From Opitutaceae bacterium (lineage in GTDB: Bacteria; Verrucomicrobiota; Verrucomicrobiia; Opitutales; Opitutaceae), in assembly GCA_020847775.1 (NCBI GenBank), contig JADLBI010000011.1:1-14100 (forward strand): a stretch of 14,100 bases of DNA, written 5' to 3'. Numbering within the stretch: the first letter of the stretch is position 1; each line of letters starts with the position of its first letter. Shown here piece after piece: positions 8,442-14,100 of the stretch. Made by a program: the position numbers and the translations under genes. The notes beneath the pieces were generated by a model. That model did no database searches and was not told where the DNA came from. It saw nothing but the letters and a program-made list of their open reading frames with translations.

Positions 8442-8500
8442 GTAGCGCAGGCTTCCAGCCTGCATGGAAAAGACCATGCAGGCAAGGATGCCTGCGCTAC
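8442..8500. repeat. REP doublet (REPIN/BIME-like), copy B
   Basis: This 59-bp element has the same outer arms (GTAGCGCAGGC and GCCTGCGCTAC) and the same two hairpins as copy A, with the spacer GGAAAAGACC. It lies between putA and the RAYT gene, both on the minus strand. Its minus-strand GTAG supplies the TAG stop codon of putA (8497-8499), and its other end touches the RAYT start codon. Besides being the presumed RAYT target, this structured element could act as a transcript stabiliser or attenuator between the two genes. Confidence 0.9.
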
Positions 8501-11500
8501 TCTGACTCGGGAGGCGTGAAACCTCGGCGCATCACATTCTCTGCGACACTCCGCGAGAACAGGAAGTTCTCGAGGTAGCCCTTGCCGCCGGCCTTGGTGC
8601 CGCCACCGGACATCTTGAAGCCGCCGAACGGGTGACGCTCGACGATGGCGCCGGTGCAGCCGCGGTTGAGGTAGAGGTTGCCCACGAGCATTTCGTTCTG
8701 CGCACGCTCCAGCGCCTTCGGGCTGCGCGAGAAAATACCGCCGGTCAGCGCGTAGTCGGTGCCGTTCACGAGGGCGAAGGCTTCGTCGAGGTTCTTGGCG
8801 CGCATCACGGCAACGACCGGCCCGAAGATTTCCTCGCGGGCGATGGCGTGCTCGGGCTTCACGTTTACAAAGACGGTCGGCGGGACAAAGTAACCCTCGG
8901 CGGGCGCCTTGCCCTGGAACGCGAGCTTCGACTCCTTCTTCCCTTGCTCGATGAGGCCGAGGATTTTCTTCTGCGCGTCGGCGTCGATGACCGGGCCGAC
9001 CATGGTGCCCGGCTTCGCCGGATCGCCGATCGGGAACGAATCGCAGGCGGAAAGGAAGCGTTCGAGGAAGTGGTCGTAGACCTCATCAAGGACGATGAGG
9101 CGCGAAAGAGCGGAGCACTTCTGGCCGCTGAAGCCGAAGGCGCTGTAGAGCGCAGCCGGGATCGCCTCGTCGAGGTCGGCGTCGTTGTCGATGACGAGCG
9201 CGTTCTTGCCGCCCATCTCGCAGACGACCTTCTTGAGGTTCTGCTGGCCGGGCTGGGTCTTACCGGCGGTCTCCCAAATCTTGCAGCCGACGGCGCGCGA
9301 GCCGGTGAAAGCGATGAAGCCAATGTTCGTATTACGAACAAGTGAGTCACCGACGTCCTCGCCGAAGCCCGGCAGGAAGTTCAGCACGCCGGCCGGGATG
9401 CCGGCCTCGACCAAAATGTCCATCAGCACGCCGCCGATGACGGAGGTCTGCTCGGCGGGCTTCATGATGACGCAGTTGCCCGCGACGAGCGGGGCGACGA
9501 CGAGGCCGGTAAGGATCGCGAGCGGGAAATTCCACGGCGCGATGGCGACGCCGACGCCGCGTGGCGTCCACGTCTGCACGCAACGCTCGCCCGGGACGGC
9601 CTGCGTGACGACGGGCTTGGCGAGCTTGCGCATCTCGACCGCGTAGAAGCGGCAGAAGTCGATGGCCTCAGAGATGTCGCCGTCGGCCTCGATCCAGGGC
9701 TTGCCCGCCTCAAGGATGAGAAGGGCATTCAGCTCCATGCGGCGCGATTCCATGAGGTCGGCGGCGCGCTCGAGCATCTTGGCGCGGTCTTCGATGGGCG
9801 TGGCGCGCCACTTCGGAAAGGCGGCGACGCCCGCCGCGACGGCGGCCTCCGCGTCCACGACAGTCGCCCGGGCCCACGAGCCGATGACCTGCGAAGGCCT
9901 GGCCGGGTTGACGGAGGCGATGTATTCGCGGTCGGAAATCTTTTTGCCGTTGATGACCAGCGGCCACTTCTTGCCGAGCTGGGTCGTGTAGGCGGCGAGG
10001 GCGGCACGCTGCTGGTCGCGATTCGCGGCGAGCGTGTAGTCGGTGTTGGCGGCGTTGCGGAACCGGTAGGGGCCGTTGCCCTCAACGGCCTTCGGGGGTG
10101 CAGCAGGGCGGTTGGGGGCGACCGCCCCTACCGACAGCGCCGTGACCGGGTTCTCAAGCAACGCGCTCAACTGTGCTTCACCGGTATTCTTTAAACGCAG
10201 AAAGCCTTCGTTGGAGGTGTACTCAAGCAGGCGGCGGACGAGGTAGGCCATGCCGGGCAGCAGCTCGCCGACGGGGCAATACTCGCGGACGCGGTGGCCC
10301 ATCTGGATGAGCGAGGCCTTCAACTCGTCGGCCATGCCGTAGAGCGCCTGGAATTCGTAGGCGCGCGGATCAATGCCGAGGCGCTCGGTCTGGGCGATGA
10401 CGTGGGCGCAGGAGCGCACGTTGTGCGAGGCGAAGTTCGGGGTGACGATGTCGATGTTCTCGAGGAGGAAGAGGGAGAGCTTCTCGTAGTTGGCGTCGGA
10501 CTCGGGCTTCTTCTGCCAGACCGGGATGGGCCAGTCGCGCTGCTGGGCGATGATGGTCTCGTAGTCCCAGTAGGCGCCCTTGACGAGGCGGACGCTGAGC
10601 GGGCGGTTGTTCCCGCGGGCCCAGGCGACGAGGTCGCGCAGGTCGGCCTCGCAGTCGCGCAGGTAGGCCTGAATGGCGATGCCGATGGCCGGCTGCGAGC
10701 GGAACTCGGGTTCCTCGAAGATGGACTTGAAGAGCTGGAGCGTGAGGTCCTTCAGCTTGTAGCTTTCCATGTCGAAGTTGATCAGCGCGCCGACCTCGGC
10801 CGCGCGGCGGAGGATGGGCCGGAAGCGCTCCTTGAGCGCGGCGATGGAGTTCTCCGGGTCGGCCGGGTGGACGTCGGGCGTGAGCGCGGAGATTTTGACC
10901 GAGAGGTTGAGGCGGGGCAGGGGGCCCTTGGGGCCGAGGTCGGAGAAGCACGGCTCCGGTTCCTTCGTGTAGAACTTGGAAACGGAGTCGAGGATCTCGA
11001 GGTTGCGCTGGAGGAAGATGTCGGCCTCGGCGTCGTTGAGCACGGTCTCGCCGAGGAGGTCGATGGTGGTGGCAAGGCCGAGCTTGGTGTTCTTTTTGAT
11101 CTGCTTGAGCAGGTCCTCGCCCGTCTGGCCGGCGACGACCTGCCCGGCCATGTCCACGATCTGGGCCTTGACCGGGGTGGCGACGAGGGCGGGGGCGAAG
11201 GAGGCGGCGGCGAGACCGGCCTTGAGGGCGGGGTTGAGTTCGACGGCCTGATCGCCGAGGTATTCCTGCAAGTGGCGGACGATCTCGCCGGACGAGTTGA
11301 GCGAGGGCAGGACATCCACAAAGCGGAAAAGCTGGGTCTTGAAGACCGGGTCCTTCATGGACCACTCCATGAGGCGTGCATAGGCGCCCTTCTTGGAAAA
11401 CAGGGCCGGCGGCGGCTGCTGGTCCATGAGGGCGAAGAGCTGTTCGCCCTTGGTGCGGATGGCGGCTTCGAGCTTGGGGTCGGGGGCAAGAAACGAGGAC

Positions 11501-11502
11501 AT
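8497..11502 (-). CDS. putA: Bifunctional proline dehydrogenase / L-glutamate-gamma-semialdehyde (P5C) dehydrogenase
   Basis: The protein has 1001 residues from ATG 11502. It oxidises proline to P5C with FAD and passes electrons to quinone, then oxidises glutamate semialdehyde to glutamate with NAD+. An N-terminal helical arm spans about 1-130 and the proline dehydrogenase barrel about 130-455, with VRLVKGAYWDYE around Lys308 and the substrate-binding pair Arg423-Arg424 in AYLVRRLLEY. An aldehyde dehydrogenase domain fills about 490-985, with Asn658 (PWNFP), Glu762 (CEMGGKN) and catalytic Cys796 (SGQKCSALSR). The 34-residue Glu-Cys spacing is normal for the superfamily. There is no N-terminal ribbon-helix-helix domain, so it is a minimal, non-autoregulating PutA. 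The linker near 458-475 carries a GTAG-led palindrome in frame. The stop codon lies inside REP copy B. No clear Shine-Dalgarno sequence precedes the start. Confidence 0.97.
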   Translation of the reverse strand: MSSFLAPDPKLEAAIRTKGEQLFALMDQQPPPALFSKKGAYARLMEWSMKDPVFKTQLFRFVDVLPSLNSSGEIVRHLQEYLGDQAVELNPALKAGLAAASFAPALVATPVKAQIVDMAGQVVAGQTGEDLLKQIKKNTKLGLATTIDLLGETVLNDAEADIFLQRNLEILDSVSKFYTKEPEPCFSDLGPKGPLPRLNLSVKISALTPDVHPADPENSIAALKERFRPILRRAAEVGALINFDMESYKLKDLTLQLFKSIFEEPEFRSQPAIGIAIQAYLRDCEADLRDLVAWARGNNRPLSVRLVKGAYWDYETIIAQQRDWPIPVWQKKPESDANYEKLSLFLLENIDIVTPNFASHNVRSCAHVIAQTERLGIDPRAYEFQALYGMADELKASLIQMGHRVREYCPVGELLPGMAYLVRRLLEYTSNEGFLRLKNTGEAQLSALLENPVTALSVGAVAPNRPAAPPKAVEGNGPYRFRNAANTDYTLAANRDQQRAALAAYTTQLGKKWPLVINGKKISDREYIASVNPARPSQVIGSWARATVVDAEAAVAAGVAAFPKWRATPIEDRAKMLERAADLMESRRMELNALLILEAGKPWIEADGDISEAIDFCRFYAVEMRKLAKPVVTQAVPGERCVQTWTPRGVGVAIAPWNFPLAILTGLVVAPLVAGNCVIMKPAEQTSVIGGVLMDILVEAGIPAGVLNFLPGFGEDVGDSLVRNTNIGFIAFTGSRAVGCKIWETAGKTQPGQQNLKKVVCEMGGKNALVIDNDADLDEAIPAALYSAFGFSGQKCSALSRLIVLDEVYDHFLERFLSACDSFPIGDPAKPGTMVGPVIDADAQKKILGLIEQGKKESKLAFQGKAPAEGYFVPPTVFVNVKPEHAIAREEIFGPVVAVMRAKNLDEAFALVNGTDYALTGGIFSRSPKALERAQNEMLVGNLYLNRGCTGAIVERHPFGGFKMSGGGTKAGGKGYLENFLFSRSVAENVMRRGFTPPESE
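10110..10132 (-). repeat. GTAG-led GC palindrome inside the putA linker (possible second REP class)
   Basis: On the minus strand the sequence reads GGTAGGGGCGGTCGCCCCC followed by AACC. GTAG directly precedes a strong hairpin (GGGGC/GCCCC around a four-base loop). This is the layout of a REP element but with a sequence unlike the doublets at 7764 and 8442. It is translated in frame as VGAVAPNR (from Val458) in the Pro/Ala-rich linker between the two PutA domains. Only one copy is visible in the window, so its identity as a REP is inferred. Confidence 0.4.
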
Positions 11503-11698
11503 GGTTTATGACAATTTATGACACAATCCGCCTCCGGACGGGTTTTGGCAAGGGGCGCGATATGGGCTGAACGGCTTAAACCGCGCGCTAATGCCGACCA
11601 GCAGGCGGATCTGGGCGGGGGTGACTGGGGCTTGGCCCGGGGCGAAAACCCTGCTAGCCACATTTCTGCGACTTTGGCGCAACCGACGTGTTCTGGGC
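11503..11698. promoter_or_regulatory. Divergent intergenic region between putA and the sigma-factor operon
   Basis: These 196 bp must carry the start signals for both putA (leftward) and the ECF operon (rightward). A direct repeat of TTTATGACA occurs at 11505-11513 and 11515-11523, one helical turn apart and only 2 bp from the putA start codon, which would suit a regulator binding site or a leader element. The frame of the sigma factor stays open back to 11591, but the encoded stretch has no sigma-domain similarity. No convincing promoter boxes could be assigned on either strand. Confidence 0.35.
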
Positions 11699-12292
11699 AT
11701 GAACGATGAACCTCCAGTGCAACCCGATGGGATGATCACCCCGCCCGACTTTACCACGTTTATGCGCAATTATCAGGACATGGTTTACTCCACCGCGGTC
11801 CGCCTTGTCGGCACCGAGGCGCAGGCGGAGGACATTTCCCAGGAGGTATTCCTGAAGGCGTATGAACACTTCGACAACTTGCGGACGAGCCCGACCGCCG
11901 GGGGCTGGTTGAAAACTGTCACCACCAACCTTTCGCTCAACCACCTGACGCGCTACCGCAACCGCTGGCGGTTTTTTTCCGAATTCAAGCGCACGGACGA
12001 CTCCGGCGCCGAAGACGAGGCGGAAGTGGAGTTCGCGGCTCCCGATACTTTTTTCGGCGAACTCGATGCTGACGAACGCAAAGTCTGGCTCGAGCGCGCG
12101 CTGGAACAATTGCCCGAGCACCAACGCGTGCCGCTGGTGCTCTTTCATTTTGAAGACATGCCCTATGACGAGATCGCGAAAAAACTTCGCGTCTCTTTGA
12201 GCAAAGTTAAGACCGACATCCTCCGCGCCCGCGCCGCGCTCGCCCAAGTGCTGATGCGTAGCGGGGCCACCCACGAAAAATTCAGCGCCTGA
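11699..12292 (+). CDS. ECF-type RNA polymerase sigma factor (sigma-70 family)
   Basis: The protein has 197 residues from ATG 11699. The frame is open from 11591, but the sigma domain begins only after Met at 11699, so the shorter form is chosen. Region 2 spans about 18-94, including the core-binding segment AEDISQEVFLKAY (43-55) and the -10-recognition stretch GGWLKTVTTNLSLNHLTRYR. An acidic linker (about 99-128, rich in Asp and Glu) joins it to region 4 (about 131-184), with LPEHQRVPLVLFHFEDMPYDEIAKKL and the recognition helix SLSKVKTDILRARAAL. There is no region 3, as expected for an extracytoplasmic-function sigma factor, which directs polymerase to envelope- or stress-related promoters. 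The next gene starts 6 bp downstream and encodes a small membrane protein, the usual position of the cognate anti-sigma factor. Confidence 0.95.
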   Translation: MNDEPPVQPDGMITPPDFTTFMRNYQDMVYSTAVRLVGTEAQAEDISQEVFLKAYEHFDNLRTSPTAGGWLKTVTTNLSLNHLTRYRNRWRFFSEFKRTDDSGAEDEAEVEFAAPDTFFGELDADERKVWLERALEQLPEHQRVPLVLFHFEDMPYDEIAKKLRVSLSKVKTDILRARAALAQVLMRSGATHEKFSA

Positions 12293-12298
12293 TTTGCC

Positions 12299-12748
12299 AT
12301 GTCCAACCACGATCCAGAAAAACTTGAAAAGCTGATCCACCAATCGTTGCGTGCGCTGCCGGAGCGGCGGGCCCCGCGTTCGCTGGAGCTGCGCGTCATG
12401 GCCGCGATCGAGGCCCGGCAAGCGCTGCCGTGGTGGCGCCAATCCTTCGCGCACTGGCCGCAACCGGCCAAGGCGGCGTTCTTCGTGCTGGCCGGCGCGC
12501 TCGCGGCCGTGTTGTTCACGCTGGTTTTTCGCACTGGAGCCGGTTCTGCGTCGTCCGTGACGGGCGCGCTCGACCTGTTGGCACCGGCCCGCCGCGTGTT
12601 CAATGCCATCGCGGATATCGGTGCGGCGGTGTTTCGCGGCATCCCGCCGCTTTGGCTATATGGTGGCCTGGCTTTCGTCGCCGCGATGTATGCGGCCTTG
12701 GTCGGCCTCGGTGCCACCGCTTACCGCACTCTGATTTACCAACGTTAA
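12299..12748 (+). CDS. Small two-helix membrane protein, probable anti-sigma factor
   Basis: The protein has 149 residues from ATG 12299, only 6 bp after the sigma-factor stop, which suggests translational coupling. A charged N-terminal segment (1-50) contains KLIHQSLRALPERRAPRSLE and a second short helix (LRVMAAIEARQ). It is followed by a hydrophobic helix at about 57-77 and a second at about 117-138. The zinc-binding HxxxCxxC motif of ZAS-type anti-sigma factors is absent and no Cys occurs anywhere, so if this is the anti-sigma factor it belongs to a non-zinc class. The role is inferred from gene order, the cytoplasmic-type helical head and the membrane anchor. It could instead be a general membrane partner of the next gene. 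Confidence 0.75.
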   Translation: MSNHDPEKLEKLIHQSLRALPERRAPRSLELRVMAAIEARQALPWWRQSFAHWPQPAKAAFFVLAGALAAVLFTLVFRTGAGSASSVTGALDLLAPARRVFNAIADIGAAVFRGIPPLWLYGGLAFVAAMYAALVGLGATAYRTLIYQR

Positions 12749-12762
12749 CCCCCTCTATTCCC

Positions 12763-14100
12763 ATGACTATCCGATTAAACAAATTCTTTTTCAGTGTCCT
12801 GGTGGCACTGGCCTTCACCCTGATCCCGACCGACCTGGTGTGGGCTCAAACCGCCGCGCCGGAATCCCCCGCTACCGAGACTCCCACTGCCGCCCCGGAA
12901 GAGCCGGCGACTGAAGCCAAGGCCACCGGCGAGGAGTCGGCCGCGGCGCTGGAAAATGGCGAGATGCGCCGGCTCGACGAACCCGGCGAGGCGGTGGCGC
13001 CTGCGGCAGATTATGACCAGTCGGCGGCGACTATCACCCCTGCCGTCACGATCGGCGACGAACCGGCCGAACCGGAGGAGGAAGATGATGCGGCGGATCA
13101 CCGCGCTGGATCCTCCGAAGCCGTGCTGCTGGGTGATCAGGTGGTGCCGACCGGCAACACCGTGCTGGAAATGGTTTCGATTTTTGGCAACGCCACGCTG
13201 GACGGCGAAAGCTTGCGCGCGGTGGTTTCAGTTTTTGGCAACACCACGGTCAATGGCCGTTCCGGGCGCGAGGCAGTTTCAGTGCTGGGCAACACCACGG
13301 TGAACGGCGAGGTCGGCGGCGAAGCCGTGGCGGTGCTGGGCGATATCAAACTCGGCCCGAAAGCGGTGGTGCATGGCGATGTGGTGACCGTTGGCGGCCG
13401 CTTGATCCGGGAGGACGGATCGGTCGTCCACGGCAATGTGCAGGAGATCAATCTGTTCCACGGCGCGAGCCTAGACTGGCTCAAGACGTGGTTTTACCGT
13501 TGCGCGCTCTGGGGCCGCCCGCTGGCCTTTGGCCAGGATCTGGTGTGGGCGTGGACCATCGCGATCGGCGTGTTCGCCATGTATGTGTTCCTCGCGCTAC
13601 TTTTCCCCCGCGCCTTTGAGAAGTGCGCGGAGACGTTTGAACAACGTCCGGGTTATTCGCTCCTCACGATGTTGCTCAGCGTGTTGCTCACGCCGATCTT
13701 GTTCGTGCTGCTGGCGATCACCGGTATCGGCATCATCTTGATCCCCTTTCTGGCGGCGGCGGTGTTTTTCGGCACACTCTTTGGCAAGGCCGTGGTGCAC
13801 GCCTGGCTCGGCCGCCGCATCACGCGCTATTTTGGCGGCGGGGCCATGAACCATGTGGCGATGGCCACGCTGGTCGGCAGCGTGATTATTTTGCTGCTCT
13901 ACACCGTGCCATTCCTCGGCTTTTTCCTGTGGAAGGTGCTCGGGATGCTCGGCCTCGGCATTGTGGTTTACACCTTGATCCTGACCACGCGCAAGGAAGC
14001 GGCGGCGACCGCGGCCGCTGCCCCGGCAAACGTGTCGACCCCGCCAGTCTTGGGCGCAGAGGCGGCGGTAGGAAACACGCCTATTTCGTCGCTGCCCCGC
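12763..14100 (+). CDS. Secreted/membrane protein with 17-residue bactofilin-like beta repeats (3' end outside window)
   Basis: The frame is open from ATG 12763 to the right edge without a stop (446 residues visible), 14 bp after the previous gene, so it is the third gene of the sigma operon. Residues 1-28 form a signal peptide with predicted cleavage after VWA. Residues 29-118 are an acidic, Ala/Pro/Glu-rich linker that is probably disordered. From about 137 come tandem 17-residue units (VSIFGNATLDG, VSVFGNTTVNG, VSVLGNTTVNG, VAVLGDIKLG), then a degenerate VVTVGGRL turn. These resemble the polymer-forming beta-helix turns of bactofilins. About four or five membrane helices follow (near 262-282, 301-340, 366-386 and 387-407), and the visible end is Ala-rich. 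An extracytoplasmic beta-helix sensor anchored by a membrane domain is a reasonable inference; no enzyme motif is visible. Confidence 0.88.
   Translation, partial: MTIRLNKFFFSVLVALAFTLIPTDLVWAQTAAPESPATETPTAAPEEPATEAKATGEESAAALENGEMRRLDEPGEAVAPAADYDQSAATITPAVTIGDEPAEPEEEDDAADHRAGSSEAVLLGDQVVPTGNTVLEMVSIFGNATLDGESLRAVVSVFGNTTVNGRSGREAVSVLGNTTVNGEVGGEAVAVLGDIKLGPKAVVHGDVVTVGGRLIREDGSVVHGNVQEINLFHGASLDWLKTWFYRCALWGRPLAFGQDLVWAWTIAIGVFAMYVFLALLFPRAFEKCAETFEQRPGYSLLTMLLSVLLTPILFVLLAITGIGIILIPFLAAAVFFGTLFGKAVVHAWLGRRITRYFGGGAMNHVAMATLVGSVIILLLYTVPFLGFFLWKVLGMLGLGIVVYTLILTTRKEAAATAAAAPANVSTPPVLGAEAAVGNTPISSLPR
13171..13374 (+). repeat. 51-bp tandem coding repeat (17-residue beta-helix units)
   Basis: Consecutive 51-bp units begin at 13171, 13222, 13273 and 13324. 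They share a core like GTTTCAGTNNTGGGCAACAC followed by an ACGGTNAACGGC-like segment. The third base varies between units while the V-S-V-(F/L)-G-N-x-T-(L/V)-(D/N)-G pattern is kept, so the repeat is maintained at protein level. The last unit is degenerate (GDIKLGPKAVVHGD). Confidence 0.75.

Larger units (their letters stand above)
7764..8500 (-). mobile_element. REP-RAYT-REP unit
   Basis: A RAYT gene is bounded on both sides by near-identical REP doublets in the same (direct) orientation, 58 bp at 7764-7821 and 59 bp at 8442-8500. The gene occupies the whole interval: its ATG (8441) directly abuts one doublet and its TAG stop (7818-7820) is part of the other. Apart from a small difference in the central spacer (ATTGGAAAACCAT against ATGGAAAAGACCAT) the doublets are identical. 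RAYT genes beside their own REP elements are known in many bacteria; whether this whole unit moves is inference. Confidence 0.75.

Noticed and set aside
8442..8477. N-terminal extension of the RAYT protein
   Set aside because: It is translated REP sequence; family similarity begins at MISGYHHRGYLPH.
7764..8500. CRISPR array
   Set aside because: There are only two repeat copies, each with strong internal dyad symmetry, and the interval between them is a transposase gene, not spacers.
10294..11511. 405-codon open frame on the plus strand, opposite putA
   Set aside because: It is the antisense of a clear PutA coding region; its composition (Val/Glu/Gly/Leu-rich, no domain) is what GC-rich third-position bias produces on the opposite strand.
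11640..11698. ECF-type autoregulatory promoter upstream of the sigma factor
   Set aside because: A GCAACC segment is present, but no matching -10 element lies at the expected spacing before the start codon.
13597..13854. Minus-strand open frame inside the beta-repeat membrane protein
   Set aside because: It is the antisense of membrane-helix codons and consists mainly of Arg, Glu, Gln and His, a typical shadow composition.

Overview
The window is GC-rich bacterial DNA whose gene content points to a member of the Verrucomicrobiota, probably Opitutae-like. This is inferred from the combination of a very long secreted protein with autotransporter-type beta-strand repeats and a PEP-CTERM tail, a REP-associated tyrosine transposase (RAYT) bounded by GTAG-type REP doublets, and an ECF sigma/membrane-protein operon. 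No rRNA or other taxonomic marker is present, so the assignment is provisional.

Layout. Bases 1-2830 hold two tandem paralogous genes (the first cut by the left edge) for membrane-anchored TPR-like proteins, the second with a visible Cys/His-rich cytoplasmic-type head. A short AT-rich gap (2831-2936) leads into a 4.3-kb gene (2937-7217) for a secreted L-type-lectin-like, repeat-rich, PEP-CTERM surface protein. It converges, with a 23-bp tail overlap, on a minus-strand DUF456-type membrane protein (7195-7749). Bases 7764-8500 are a compact mobile unit: a RAYT gene fitted exactly between two direct copies of a 58/59-bp REP doublet. Next, on the minus strand, is a bifunctional proline dehydrogenase/P5C dehydrogenase (putA, 8497-11502). 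A divergent 196-bp gap separates it from a plus-strand operon (11699 to the right edge): ECF sigma factor, small two-helix membrane protein (probable anti-sigma factor), and a secreted/membrane protein with an acidic linker, 17-residue bactofilin-like beta repeats and several membrane helices, which runs off the window.

How the parts relate. The sigma/membrane/beta-repeat operon looks like one regulatory unit, perhaps for envelope sensing, and is the best candidate for an incompletely described system. The RAYT unit is a second focus: the GTAG ends of its REP doublets supply the stop codons of both putA and the RAYT itself, and the RAYT start codon abuts a doublet. A different GTAG-led palindrome lies in frame inside the putA interdomain linker. 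The PEP-CTERM protein would need an exosortase, and none is encoded here.
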